A stretch of 64,000 bases of DNA from Eremomyces bilateralis CBS 781.70 (Eukaryota; Ascomycota; Dothideomycetes; Eremomycetales; Eremomycetaceae). The DNA is taken from NCBI RefSeq assembly GCF_010015585.1, contig NW_022985106.1, forward strand, positions 62,001 through 126,000, read 5' to 3'. The position numbers and the translations under genes were made by a program. Position 1 is the first letter of the stretch, and the number at the start of each line of letters is the position of its first letter. Shown here one piece after another: positions 1 to 13,400 of this stretch. The notes below the pieces were generated by a model. The model searched no databases, was not told where the DNA came from, and was given only the letters and a program-made list of their open reading frames with translations.

Positions 1-38
1 ATATCGTTTCCAACGAGACAATCCTAACAATATATCAG

Positions 39-1338
39 ATTCTACGCGCCTTGGTGCGGACATTGCCAGAGCCTCAAGCCGGCATACGAAAAAGCGGCCA
101 AGAGCTTAGATGGCCTCGCCAAGGTCGCCTCGGTCAATTGCGACGCGGAAGAGAATAGGCCGCTCTGCGCTCGTTTTGACGTCAAAGGATTCCCGACTCT
201 CAAGATCATCAAACCGTCGAAGAAGCCAGGAAAACCCACGGTGGAGGATTATCAGGGCCCGCGGACTGCGAAAGGCATTACCGATATCGTTGTGGACAAG
301 ATCCCGAACCATGTCACAAGGGTCAAGGACAATGAGCTAGACGGCTGGCTCGATCAGGACAATAGTACGGCGAAGGCGATTCTCTTCACTGAGAAAGGCA
401 CGACGAGCGCATTGTTGCGTGCACTGGCCATTGACTTTTTGGGTAGCATCAATGTTGCGCAGATCAGAAACAAGGAGGAGAAGGCAGTGGAGGCGTTTGG
501 TATCGCCAAGTTTCCGAAGCTAGTTCTCCTCCCAGGGGGCGACAAGGAAAGTTTGGTTTACGATGGGGAGATGAAGAAGGAACCGATTTCGAAATTCCTT
601 TCTCAAGTCGCTACTCCGAATCCGGATCCTGCGCCTGCACCGGAGAAGGCGAAGAAGCCGAAGAAGGCTTCAAAGGCGAAATCAACCGAGTCGGATTCCT
701 CTGAAGAGGAAATTCCCCATGACAAGCCTCAAAAACCCATCATTCCGGACGAAGCGACTGAAGAGGCTTCCAGTGCCCCACTAGTCGTCGCCGGAGCCCC
801 AGAAATCCCCGAAGCCCAGGCTGGTGCCGACCTCCAAGCTGCTTGCCTCTCGACCAAATCCAAGGTGTGTGTTCTTGCCCTCCTGAACCAAAATTCGGAC
901 GGCGACGAGAGCGCATCACAACTACTTGGCAGCCTCAGCGACATTGCCTTCAAACATGTCCAGAGGAAGGCGAAAATCTTCCCATTCTACTCGGTCCCGT
1001 ATGGAGAAGAACAGGAGAAACTTCGAGAGCAGCTTGGTTTGAAGCCGAGCAGCGACCTCGATCTGATCGCGACGAATGGCAAGCGGTCGTGGCTCAAGCG
1101 ATACGGAGGCGAGAACTACGGCGTGATGGCGGTGGAGACCTGGATTGATGCAATTCGAATGGGAGAAGGAAAGAAGGAGAAGTTCCCTGAGGGTGTCATC
1201 GGGGTCGAAACCGTGGAGCCGGAACCGGAGGCACATCAGGAGGAGTCGCAACCGATCATTGACGATCAGGAGAACCCATTGAAGGTTGAGATCGTCGAAG
1301 AGATCATTGAAGAGACCTCTCAGCATGATGAGTTGTGA
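39..1338 (+). CDS. Protein disulfide isomerase, ER lumen (5' end missing)
   Basis: Forms and rearranges disulfides in secretory proteins in the ER. The window opens inside an intron whose 3' end is seen (branch site CTAAC at 24-28, acceptor cag at 36-38). The exon then reads FYAPWCGHC, the thioredoxin-fold active site with CGHC, followed by a thioredoxin domain ending near GFPTLKII. A second thioredoxin-like region without a CxxC follows, then a Lys/Glu/Ser-rich linker, a third folded region and an acidic tail ending in HDEL, the ER retrieval signal. One active CxxC plus a long acidic tail resembles the fungal Mpd1/PDI-A6-like group; the exact orthologue is not decided. Signal peptide and first exon(s) lie upstream of the window. 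No break is seen in the 433 visible codons. Confidence 0.9.
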
Positions 1339-4300
1339 GACCTACGGACGTCTTTGGACTTTCCATGTACTATATGAATTCTAGGCGTTCCGCAACAGGC
1401 GATATTCGGAAATGTTTACCATTGAAGCGCTAGCATTTCATAGGAAACTCGGATTGACTTCGCACCTGCCTTCGCTTCCGAGGCGGAGTTGCCCGATATT
1501 AAGTGATTGAATCAAAATCTCTGGCATCGTGCATGGGAGTGGATCCGAACGAAAATTTCTGGACGTTCGAGACCGCAACGCGTGGGATTTCCGCTGCCTT
1601 GCGCGGGTGGTGAATTGATATCCAATAATCGTGTCCTGCTAGATTCACCTTACGTTATAGTGCCTGGCGATCAAATCTCTTCAGCAAGACCGTGTCAATG
1701 TGTTCTATCACCCACTGAGCAATGATGAAGTTGACGATCTCGAATACGTACAATCGTGAACCGCAAAGGAACAACCGTGTACATAACAAGCCGCACATGC
1801 GGCAGTACGACCGGAAGTACATTCTGGCCAATTGCTCTTCTACAAGCACTAGGCAGTATTTGTATAGCTTAGCCGTGAGAGTGTGAGACGTGGTGGTCGA
1901 CCGGTCATGGCAAACACAGGCGCAGAACTCTGCATACGGGACGGCACGAGACCTCTCTGCAGAGTCTCTGGTGCATTTTCTGGAATGCTTCAGCTTTCCT
2001 GCAGTGAAGGCCATCCATACGCATGGGAAAAGATCAGCCGTCTCAGACCGGCCGTACAATGTAAACTCGTCGGTTCTCCTTTGGTTCGACTGCATGCCGT
2101 TCGAACCAAGTGCTCGAGCAGTTCGGCAGATCATCCACCAACCACCATCCTCCACGCTTCCCACAATACACCTATAGGCGCATGCGCGGTAACGGACGCT
2201 ACCGACACACTTGACTAACATCGTGAATTCAATAAGCTGGAAGACTTGCTTAATATGACTCGCTGTTAACGTAACAAGCTGCACACATCTCCGCCAACTT
2301 CGGGCCACCGGGGTCGCCCTCGTGATGGCAAGATTCTTCCCTCATGCATTCCCCGGACCCCATGAATCGTCGCGAGCACGTATGAGAAAGCTCCACATCG
2401 TCCAGCACCCCTTGCATGGAAGTCCTTGTACCGGGACTTCCTCCAAGTACTTCTCAGCTTACGCGGTAGATCAAGGAAAGGGTGGATTCTAGGGAAATGC
2501 ACTTTGACGTGGCTCAGCCATCCGAAAATTGGAATCCTGGAATCAGTAGACCTCATGCGGAGTCAGTTGCGGCATCTCCGCCTCTTTGCGCTCACGGCTC
2601 CATTCACCATTGGCGATACGGCTTCAACATCGACCGGGACCCTTCTCCACATACGCAAGCTGTGACGCGCATCACCAGCTAGGTTGCTTCTCCAGTTCTC
2701 CTAGAGGGGTAGTCGACCCCGCACGCCGGATGTGCAAGTCTGCAAGTAATCGAAGACTTGGCGAAGCGGATGCCAGCTCCACCAGGCGCATTGAGTCGGA
2801 ATTCGAGAATCAACGAACGTTTCGTGTGGTGACGGCGGAATCAGACCGGCAAGAAATACCGGAGACATATGAACGGACTGAGGAAGTGGTTTTGTTCTTC
2901 AAGAATAAGCGGATTCTGGTGTGGGATGAGGTCCATCAACCCGCTATTAGTTAGCCAGACTTACGTTCCCTGTGAATATTACCCCAGAGTTTGAATTGGA
3001 TCGGCGCTGGTCGACGGAAGTCGGGTCAGGACCTTTGCAAGGTTCCTTGCGGTTATTCAATAGCACCTCTAGGCTCTCTTGTAACTTGTACCTGGTAGGA
3101 GGAGTGGGATATTTGTTGGAGTCCAAGAGCACTATGGAAAGGCGACTGCGGGGAATCCGATAGGAATGAAAGCCGAACCTTCATTTCCACATATACCTGA
3201 GATTAATGCCGTTATCCAAGCTCTTTAAGATTTAGACCCATTATTCAACAATGTAACGATGCACAAGGAACCCGTGGGATGTGTGCTAATAACTATGGCA
3301 CTTTCTACCAAGGCATTGCTCTAGGATTAGGATTTGGATGTCTCGAGGCGTCCGGGTCTCCAATAATCCAATTGAGTGTTCGTGACTTTTGCTGAACGGA
3401 TCAAAGTCGAAAGATGGACGACAGAGGACAAACCTAACGAAATGCACCATTATGGCCTACATCATCAATTTCAGATTAAACCATCAGCAGCAACAATCTG
3501 TCGGCGGTCACAATCTCACAATATTTTGGCCAATAGCACATGGATCACTACCACCCGTCTCACATCTCAAGTGCTCAGCCAGGCAAGCCCTTAGTATCGA
3601 TCGGGCGTAGTGTCCGGAATATGTATGTCAATTGTCATGAACCCAAGCTGGTTCTCCGGAGAAGTAGTCGAAGGAGCTCGTTAACTCAAAGTTCCGAATC
3701 CCGGGGAATCCCTCCTCGCCCCTCGTGAGTGGAGGACAGTGAGTCAATTCGCGTCGCTCTCGAATTTCCACGACGTGTCACTGGCTCGAGGCACGACTGG
3801 CCAGATGAGGCTTTGACCAGCCCCTCTCGCGAAACCCCCAGATTCTCCGGAACGAATGAGAATATACTGTGGGGTAATCGCCTCCTGATCTAGACCAGGG
3901 ATGCCAATATCGCAGAACGCAAGTCATATCAGCCGTGTCACCGGGAAATCGATGGGGGCGGCCAAGGGACTTTGGTGCTTTCGTACGAGGGCTTTGTTGG
4001 GGGTCTGGCCCAAGAAGAACGAGAGGGAAATGCAAATTTGCTGCCAGCCAGACCAGGCTCGAGTGGTTCAGGGCCTCCTTATACTGATACTGAGGTCATG
4101 TCTAACTGAAGTCTCCCTCATCATACGCCATCGGGTGGGGGTGATGGAGGTGGGAAAGTATCAACTATCACATCCGCAACTCCTCGTGGTCACCAGCCAA
4201 GGTGGCAAAAAAGATCACCAGGAAATTGCCCAGGCACCAGAGCGTTGAATTTCTACAAAAGCAAACATCACACCAACAAACCCGACTCCAGGGCGACGAG

Positions 4301-6856
4301 GAAGCAGGAGGAACCTAACACCATGCTCCCGGGACAGACTATCGCTCGAAGTCAAACACGCGGCGCACTTTGCTTTTGACGTTCATTCGTCTTTGTGGAA
4401 TGCTCCCCTTACTTCCTTGATCCTCGAGATACCGGTCTCACCCCAATTGACTGGTCATATTACATCCATTAGCTCGAAATTACCTACCTTAGTCAATCAC
4501 AAAAGGAAATATACTAGACTCTATACCGTGTAAGCTTCCTATGATCAAGGAAAGCGATAGCTTGTCAGTCGTCATACACACTACCATGCACTACCTGTTG
4601 CCGTGAGCCGTTGCGTCCGGATAGCTAATGTGGAGATCAGAATTGGGATAAAAGATCCTGCCACCTGTGACATTTCGGAACTCCAGCAAAATGGCCTGAG
4701 GTTGGGTTTATTGCGTAAGGCAAAACGTGGGGGTGGAGCCATTAATCAATCAATCAATCGGGGTATCTCCTGAGCCCTGAATCATTCCGCATCAAAGACA
4801 CAAATTTTGCTTGCTGATTGGAGAAAAAGGATCATGGCTTTGCTAACCGTGAAGCCCCCAAGGCTGGAATAGTCGAATACCTACTCGAATTAACATGGAT
4901 TTCTCCGTTTTCGCTTTCTCGGCCGATGTTGACCTCGCCCAAGAGTCACGATGGCACTTGAATTCAGCTTTTGGTCGATTCACGATGTGCTTCATGGACC
5001 CATGGGTAGCAACTAGCAACTGATGCCTTTAAAGTTTGAACCGGTGAGTAAATCTTAGGCAGGCGTTAAATATGCAGCAGCCATTTGGCAAGTTGCTAAG
5101 CCCCGAGTGGCCTTTCTACCCTGCGGAAAGTCACCGTTCGTCATCAACAGCGAGTCGACATCCTACGGCGGCCGTTTTAGCCACAAAATATCAGAGGACA
5201 TGCCTTACTCGGTACATACCATGTACGCAAAATATACACGACGAGGACCCCTTCGCACTATGATATTAGTGAGAGCATTCAAACAAAAAATTCAAAATGC
5301 TGACTACCCCATGAAGTTAACCATGGAATAATTGGAACCACATCCGCGGTCTAGAGGGGGTTTGATACGGCAAATCATTCCACTGCTCGACCCCACCCCC
5401 ACACGCTAACAGATGAGAACCAGGCAATTCGAGCGAACCTGAAATGTGGGCCTTTAATTTGGGCTTTGGGGCAAGAAAGGGATTGTCAGTTGGTCACTCT
5501 GCCGCGCTGCTGGTCGCAACCAGGAATTGGGTGCAGCGCTAATATCGACGCCAAAAACGGTCTGGGCGGAGGGAACTGGACCATTCACATTGCAGCCAGC
5601 AGCAATAGTGCCGTCTCTCCATCTTTTGTCATGCAGATCATCGTTGTCGCAACTAGCGAACTCACACCAAAGACTTCTCGCATCACACGGCGAAAACTTG
5701 GGTTGCAATCCGACGCGGGTTGCTCCATCGAAATCCTTCCAGATGCATTTGGACACCCTGATGTGAGTGATGCCTCGAACAGTCGAAAATAGCCGTCCGG
5801 GTGCACCGCCTTAACTCGCGTTACTCATGAGTCCCGACCCATCGCTGCCACCTTCTACTACGTATGGTTGGTGGAAAGGCCGCGTGTGGAGCAGATTCTT
5901 CGCCTGAATCCGCGCTTTCAATGCAACTATGCAAGGCATCGTGATGCAAGCATGGTCAATGATGCCGTCACGCTGACTTCACACCGTTTTCGGAACACTG
6001 CCTTTCAAGTTTCAAATGCGTGCCTCGCGGTCGGGGAAGCGAGAAGGAACCAGTGCTAAAGTTAGGGATGCCACGCCAGTAGCTACCAACGAACACGGAA
6101 GCAAACTGGCCCGCTGGATTGCTCGGTTTTATGTTCAAATGGGCAAGGGGGTGTATGGCAGTCATCGGTCTGATTTCATCTGTTGTCCTTTCTCCAGTCT
6201 ATCGTGAGGCAGTAAGGCGTCATCTCAACCCAATCCTTTTCACAGCATTGGATGGTTATCGGTCACCATGCCCACGAGACAATCATTAGCAAAAGCAAAT
6301 CCTTCAGGTCCATGGTTACCGGTATTTGCAGCGGAGAACCGGATCACCATCAGGCCATGGTATCATCTCCCCTCCATAGGCCGGTCGGCCGGCTGGGGCA
6401 ACAGTGAATCACGAAGAGGTCGTCTCCACCAGCGAATCACATCCCATTTGCAGCCAGCGCAAACGGCAGTGTTACGGCACACTTTTCCCTCATCCCACGC
6501 CGAGTCCTCCCCAGTACCCGTCCCATAATACCGATTAACTATTCAAAATTTCCCGCATCCTGGTCATAGTGGTTTTGTTCCTGGCATCATTAGCCTTGAT
6601 CGCCGCCCTCCTTGGCGGTTGGCGCACGAATGCACGATACTCGCTGGAACTTTGCCTCATCACCCTCCACATCTCCGCCTCGCCATGCCTGTCATCGGTC
6701 GCCTGGGTCCAAACGGCCATCATGATATTACAGGCTGGACTAGCAATGTACTGTGACTTACGTGACTACCGTCCCTAGTACTTCTGGATGGTCAGCTGAA
6801 CCCCCACACTTTCAACGTCACGCGGTTGTTGAGCCGCTCTGGAGCACAAAGTCCAT
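1339..6856. other. Intergenic, 5.5 kb without a convincing gene
   Basis: I see no protein gene. Reading frames here are short, mostly lack ATG starts, overlap on both strands, and show no domain or believable splice chain. The longest (minus strand, 1655-2308) looks like chance. Small features are an inverted repeat at 2081-2109, a four-unit aatc repeat near 4743 and GC-rich CCGG/CGG motifs at about 6378-6395 in front of the aldolase gene. A non-coding RNA or an orphan gene with very short exons cannot be excluded by eye. Confidence 0.6.
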
Positions 6857-6864
6857 TATATAAG
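6857..6864 (+). promoter_or_regulatory. TATA box of the aldolase gene
   Basis: TATATAAG lies 171 bp before the chosen ATG at 7028 and is followed by a CT-rich stretch. It argues for transcription starting around 6885-6900. The reading frame stays open back to 6899 but has no ATG there, so the ATG at 7028 is the start. Confidence 0.6.
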
Positions 6865-7027
6865 GCAGTTCCAGCCATTCCCTTCGTCGAACAGATCCGT
6901 GCCATTCCGTACTTTTTTACTCGTTTCCATATCGGCGTCTACTCTTTTTGAGTCAATTCTAGATTTCCTGTCATCAAACAAGTTTCCTTGGCCTGTTATT
7001 CAAACGCCTTCCCATCCACTGACTACC

Positions 7028-8128
7028 ATGGCTCCCCACAAGAGCGATTCACCAGCGGGCAGCTACACAGATTCCTTCTCCGCTATGTCTCTTATGAGCA
7101 GCTCGGTGAACCGCACGCAATACATGCGCGATCCTATTCAGGATGGGTTTGAGACCAGTTCAGTGGAATCAAACGACATGGAAATCCGTCGCCCGCTCAT
7201 GCCAGGCATCTACGTTCCTACGGTTACCTTCTTCAAACCAATCACAGAAGATCTGGACTTGGAGACGATAGCGAGCCATGCTGTCCGCCTTGCGGAAGCT
7301 GGGGTTGCTGGCTTGACGACGCAGGGTTCCAACGGAGAAGCGGTTCACCTATCTCATCGTGAACGGGATCGAGTCACCATCGCTACTCGCAAATCATTAG
7401 ATGATGCTGGCTTCGGATTCATGCCCATCATTGTCGGTTGCGGCTCTCAATCAACACGGGAGACAATTGAGTTGTGCCATGAAGCCCAGGCAGCTGGTGG
7501 CGATTACGCGCTTGTCCTTCCACCAGCCTATTATAAGGGGCTCTTCAACCAAGACTCCGTCATGACGTTTTTCCGTGACGTCGCCAGTGCCTCCCCCATC
7601 CCTATCCTGATCTACAACTACCCCGGTGCCGTTTCCGGGATCGACCTGTCCTCGGATGCCATCATTGAGCTCGCGAAGCATCCGAACGTCGTCGGCTGCA
7701 AGCTCACGTGCGGCAACACCGGGAAACTGAACCGCATCGCTGCCGCCACTCGCGCCGCCACAATCCCCGAGGCCGGGTCGGGCTTCATGTGCATGGGCGG
7801 CTCTGCCGATTTCATCCTCCAAACCTTCGTCGGCGGCGGATCCGGATGCATCGGCGGTCTCGCCAACGTGGCGCCGAAGGCCTGCGTCAAGCTGGTCCAG
7901 CTGTATGAGGAGGGGAACTTCAAGGAGGCGCGGAAGCTGCAGGCCATCGTGGCACGCGGGGACTGGGCGGCCATCCAAGGCGGTTTGGTCGGTACCAAAT
8001 GCGCGATGCAAGCCCATTTCGGGTACGGGGGGTTCGCGCGGAAGCCGTTGCCAAAACCGACCAAGGACGAGGTCAGGCGATGGAGAGAGGGCTTTCAAGA
8101 ATTGGTGGACTTGGAAAAGTCGTTGTGA
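7028..8128 (+). CDS. DapA/DHDPS-family aldolase (4-hydroxy-2-oxoglutarate or 3-deoxy-hexulosonate aldolase type)
   Basis: Class I aldolase of the dihydrodipicolinate synthase superfamily, 366 residues, one exon. After an N-terminal extension of about 60 Ser-rich residues comes the TIM barrel, starting at PGIYVPTVTFF. The catalytic tyrosine is in YNYP (Y196) and the Schiff-base lysine is in VVGCKLTC (K225). TQGSNGE is the pyruvate-carboxylate binding loop in the place of the classic GTTGE. Filamentous fungi use members of this family to cleave 2-keto-3-deoxy sugar acids to pyruvate and an aldehyde (GaaC of D-galacturonate breakdown) and as 4-hydroxy-2-oxoglutarate aldolase in hydroxyproline catabolism. 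Lysine biosynthesis is unlikely because fungi use the aminoadipate route. The substrate cannot be read from sequence. No pathway partner lies next to it. Confidence 0.88.
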   Translation: MAPHKSDSPAGSYTDSFSAMSLMSSSVNRTQYMRDPIQDGFETSSVESNDMEIRRPLMPGIYVPTVTFFKPITEDLDLETIASHAVRLAEAGVAGLTTQGSNGEAVHLSHRERDRVTIATRKSLDDAGFGFMPIIVGCGSQSTRETIELCHEAQAAGGDYALVLPPAYYKGLFNQDSVMTFFRDVASASPIPILIYNYPGAVSGIDLSSDAIIELAKHPNVVGCKLTCGNTGKLNRIAAATRAATIPEAGSGFMCMGGSADFILQTFVGGGSGCIGGLANVAPKACVKLVQLYEEGNFKEARKLQAIVARGDWAAIQGGLVGTKCAMQAHFGYGGFARKPLPKPTKDEVRRWREGFQELVDLEKSL

Positions 8129-10408
8129 TGGGTTGGATCAAGCCCATTTGACTGGAGAAAGCATCTGCAGCACGCGATTGCTCTCCATTTTCTTTCGACT
8201 GTCTTACCTGCAGTAATTTTCGATCGTCTGGATTAGCGCACCGATGCATATTCCTCGACCTTTCACGTTGACATGCGATTTTGCACTGGCGTTTTGAGGC
8301 ACCCTGCATTTCACGGCGTCATTTTGGAGATTTTCCCGATTTTTTGTCACCCGACCAAATTGAAGAAGGGGCATGGTTCTAGTCCCATTCACTATCGCCT
8401 AACCAGCTTCCGAGCAGGTGGCTTTCGGAATGGGACAAAGCAAAAACGAGGCGGCCTCCCTCATATTGCTTTTTTCTGTCTCACCTTTCCCGTTTCCACC
8501 AATGGTTTTGCGGCGGATCTTCCCCCCTCAGTCCTCTCCCGCTTCGGTTCGTTTCTGTAAATACTCGCGTGCATGTCTCATCACTCATGGGTCCTTTTCG
8601 CTTCGTTGGGCAGTGGACAATGCGGCTATGGATGCGGCTAAAAAGCAAGCGGTGCCTATCAAGAGCATGATGGCTTATGGCACCACTAATGTCTTTCATT
8701 TCGAGCTTCCACCGAAGATTTCGACTTTCTTTCACTTATGGCAGCGGGTTAACCGAGTCCAGTGGGCGGCATCGTGAGCAAGTTTTGTCAACTGCTTTAT
8801 TGTTTTGATTTTCATTCCCGTAAAGGGAACGCTACGGCGAAAGCGGGCAACATTGAGCAAAAATGCATTGGGAGTTATGGCATCTGGGCATTGAGTGAAT
8901 ATATCCGTCCGCGGGACTGGGTAGGAAGTTAATAGTTTCTAAGTTCAATGGAATCGATATTTGTCTCACACATTGCTTCCCTATCTTGCCGCACGTTCGC
9001 CCCTGTGCCTTTCTGACCTTGGAAGTGGGAATGCAAGTAGGCGTGGGCCACAAGAAGTTGATCGGCGCTTGGGGCTTGGATTCCTCGTATCAACGATACT
9101 ATCGAAAAGATCCATTCGCGCCGACCCCGGCATATCAAAGCCCTGCAACCATCCACACCACATAATTCTTGACGTTGCCAGATCAGGTTTTATGAAGCTT
9201 TGCCCTCGCCAGCATCGAGTCCAACCGGATCGCGACCTCGTACCTACGTAGAACAATTAGGAACTTCCGCGGAGCCATGTTCCGCATACGGCGTATCAGT
9301 AATACGTGAGGTGTAATCCGTAATCGGAACAGGCTTGGACCATCCTCTTATCTCCTGCACGGGAACGGGACTTCCCTCTATCTTCGCCAGACTATCTTAT
9401 TAGCCAGAACCATGGCCGTTTCCGACGTTCGGAGACTTCACCGACTTGGTTTTTCGGTACGTGCGTGCATGTCATGGCCATGGCGAAGGAATAGGCCCCA
9501 ACATCGAATTTCAAACCAGCTCATCTGCGCTCAGCTGTCAATCTTGCTGATTGTCCATCGACCATAGATGTTCAGTCGAGGCAGGCAGGGAGGCCCAAAA
9601 CCGGCCACACTAAATCCATGCTGCGCCACACTTCATCTCAACTACGTTCAGTTCCCACCCTCTGACGTCGGCGGCTTCTGAGAGTCCTCATCCATTATCG
9701 AAATCTCACGCTCAATCGATCAGCAACATGTAGACTCTATTAAGCGATGTTTGTTTTCCTTCGAGGTTCTATCTCGCGTGCGCATTATTCACATTTGGTC
9801 CATGGTTCCGTTCCCGGGTTAGATTCCAAGGGGTTCCGGTATAAGCGAAACGTGTCACGGTGCCACGAATCACGGTATCGAGCAGGAAAGAATCAAGTAT
9901 CGCATGCTATTGTACTCTATACCATATCCACTGTCGTCTCATACATACATGGGTATCCCCTTCAGAAGCCACTAACTATTCTGCCCACCAGAATGCAACG
10001 CATTGAACCGGCCGCCATAATAGTCACCAGCGCGATGTGATCGACCGCCGCTCATGCCCGGGCCTCAAGCGATGCCCCGAAAATACAAAAAAAAGCAATA
10101 TGTTCCCATACTCCGCCTTGCTATCATCTATCCCAATTCAATTCGTACAATGCTAGCCGCATGCTAGCCGAACCCTCGCGCGGTTCCCGCAACCAAAGCC
10201 AAAGATTTTTCGATACTCCCAATGCGTGGTGCCCATGAAAATGCAAGAAACATGCCGCGATGATGGCGCGAAGAAAAATATGGTGAGGTGCGGAGAAAGG
10301 GGAAAACCACCACTCGAACAAATGCTGATGATGGACCGAAAACTCCGACGGATGATATGCGGATAGCATGCCGATTCACAAACGTCCGTCCCTTCATTTC
10401 CATGTCCC
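8129..10408. other. Intergenic between aldolase and SNT2 3' end
   Basis: It contains the 3' flanks of two convergent genes. Only short frames without recognisable content are present on either strand. I see no RNA gene or mobile element. Confidence 0.6.
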
Positions 10409-13400
10409 TCACGACAGCAAATTCTTCAAACTCGGACTCGCGCTCGCCCCGACCGTCGCCCGGTCCCTCGGCACCTCTCGTTGCTCGCGCTCCCGCTCCA
10501 CAATGCCATCCCTCGGCGTCTCCGGCCTCCCAACGCTTGATAGAGGAGGCCCGAGTTGCATCGCGACGGGGCTACCGGCCGCGTGCGCCAGCGGCGGGAG
10601 ATGAGTGGCGCCGGGGGTGTGGTCACGCGGGAGGGGAGCGCTGGTGATGGCGGAGGTGGGGGGGGAGTGGCTGTGATAGTGGTGAGGGTTGGAAGTGGGG
10701 AGGCCGTTGGAGAGGTTAGGGAGGTGAGAGGGCGGGCCGTGGTGGAGTGGTGGAGCGTGCGAATGGTGGGGGTGGGGCCCCGGGCCGTAGCTTTGATAGC
10801 TGTAAGGATGGCCGGTGGGTGCGGCGCTCATGTGTGGCGGTGGGGCGCCGGTGTGGACGGGGTAGCCGGGGGCGTAGGGGTTGGTGGAAGGCGCGCCGGG
10901 TAGATGAGGGTAATGTGGGTAGTTGGCCTGGTGTGGTGGCGGGAGTCCCTGCCCTTGAGGAGGGCCGCTATGAGGAGCCGGTGCCATCGCGGCGCTCACG
11001 GGCGGTGGAGGTGGCGGTGGCCATGCGTTGGGAGCTCCCAGTGGAGGGAGCCCGGGTCGCCAGCCGGCATCGACGGGGGGAGGAAGTGTGGGTGCCTGGG
11101 GCGAGCGCACAGAGCGTTCACGAGACGATCGAGGAGGCTCGGAGTCGCGGGGCACGATTGGCGGGTCCGGGTCGTTCAGGCGCTTCCAGTTGCACTTGGA
11201 GCACATATACTTGGCCGGTGCGGTTTCGGGGTGGAAGCCGTTCGTCATGGCAGCACCATTTGCAGCCGCGTCGCCGTTTTGACGCGGTTCCTCTTTGACG
11301 CCGTTGGCCAGCATATGATCCACGGCCATCGAGGAGGACGACGGGCGATTCGAATGCTGAGGCAGCATGGAGGGCTTGACCCGGATCCAAGTGGGCGATG
11401 TATCCACCTTGCAGATGCAACATCGTCGCTCTTCGACGGCGGGACTAGTTCGCAAAACCGGGCTCTCCAAGTCGCTGATTCCGTGGATCGAGGAACGGGA
11501 CCCTCGATGAGCCGTGGAAATCCGACGCCCAAGTACCGGAGCGGGCTCTCTGCCCGCCGCACGCGCATGGGCCACTTCTTGCTCGTCCCAGACCGCGAGT
11601 CGTTTGGTCGATTCATCCAGCAGGGTGGCCTTTCTTGCCGTGCCGGAAAGCGTGAGGTCAGCCTGCTTGTAATTCCGAGCGTAGACTTGCAGCGCGTTGA
11701 GCTCCGAGTCCCAGGTGAGAACCGACTCGTTGGGCCCGTGAACCTTCGCGTATTTCGTGTCCTTTAGCCAATGCGTTTTGCAGATGACGACCGCGCTTGC
11801 CGTTCCAGTCTCAGTAGTGTTATAGAGCGGATCCTCGTCTTCGACACCGAGCGTGACGACGGTCACGTCTTTCCTCGTCGCCTTGGTCGGGTGGATATCG
11901 AACGTGAAGGTGTAATCCGCCTTGTTCGCGCAGCCGACGTGAAAGCTGGCACGGCAGATGGGGCAGTCCACGCACGCGCCGCGGTTCGATTTTTTGCAGA
12001 TCGTGCACGTCTTCCGGTACTTCTCGGGAGGGATGAGCGGGATCCCTTCGGCAATCTCGAGCTCTTTCGCGTTGCTAAACCGCACTTCGGGCATCCACAC
12101 CGCGCACTTGACGTGCACCCAGTTGTTGTCCGCGGTGCGCTTCAGCGGCTCGCGGGGGAAAAGAGGTCGGCCGTTCTGTCGCTGCTGGAGTTTGTAATCC
12201 TCCGCCAATTTGAGGGTCAGTTCCCGCTCTAGCCGTTCTTTCTCGCGATCGCGATCCGTCTTCTTCTTGTGGGACACCCTCGGTTGCTCCACGAGTTCCA
12301 CTTCGGTTTCAGTGATTGGGCACAGCACGCACTCATAGCTCTGCATGGGAATTAGCAACATATCAAAAAAATTTCGTACACGCTACTCACGTATGAAGTC
12401 GTCTCCTTGCCAGGCCGGTCGTTGGCGCACATATCACAGATCCACCACGCCCCCGTGCCTCTCGGCTCGAAGATCCCATAGCAGTTCCGATGCACATGCA
12501 GGCGGCAATGCGCGCACACAAGCAACGGTTCCGGCTCCTTTGCGCCGGGTCTCTCGAATAGCTTGCACACGGTACACGGCAGCTCCTTCATCTTTGGCTG
12601 CGCCGGAATCAATGGAGGTGTCGGCTGGCGCGGCGGAGGCGGTGGCGCGGGCTTCGGTTTCTCTTTCTCGGCCGGTTTGGCTGCCGCTGCGGCCTCCTTG
12701 TCCACCGCCTTGCCCTTCTTCTTCGTTTCGGCAAGAGGTGCCACAGCGGGTGGCGCATCGGGCATGTCGATGTCTTCGTCGACTCCCGGGCTCTCCTGCG
12801 CCAACTTCCACTCCTGGAGCAGCTCCTCGTCGATCCGCCGTTTCCACGCGCGGCCGCCCCCTTGCGCGACTTTCCGGCCGATCTCTTCCGCCTCTTCCCA
12901 TTTGACGGCATACTTGCGCCAGAGGTTCGCGCATCGGAAGCAAAGCGCAACGACCTGCGGCGGGGACTTTTCCTTCGCTTTGCCGTTCTCCGCTTGGATG
13001 ATGGAGCCCGGAGCGACGCCGGGCGCGCGACGCCATTGCCGGGATTTGGTGGTGTTGCAGTGCTTGCATTTGAAACCGCGCTTTTTCTTCGCGGCCTTTT
13101 CGCTGTCGAACGCGGAGTCGTCGACGTCGTCGGCGACGTCGTCCAGGAGGCGGGAAGCGGTGTTGGCTTCCACCTTCTTCTTCGTCCCTTTGCGCCCACC
13201 AAAAGTACCCCAAATCTTCCGGCCCTCGGGCGATTTCTTGAAGACGATGTACCAGTAGCGGACGACGGCGCCGTGCTTCTCGATCTTCGCGTGAATCCGG
13301 ACGTTTCGGAGTTCGGAGCCATACTTCGCGACTCCTTCTGCGAAACGCTTCTGCTCGTCGGAGGTGAGGACACGCTTGGGGTCCCGCAAGTCCTTCTTCG

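Noticed and set aside
1655-2308. 217-codon minus-strand frame
   Set aside because: No ATG at its start, random-looking cysteine-rich composition, two equally open frames on the other strand, no domain or introns.
10904-11767. 287-codon plus-strand frame opposite SNT2
   Set aside because: Shadow of the GC-rich, Pro/His-rich coding strand of SNT2; Arg/Gly/Trp-rich noise.
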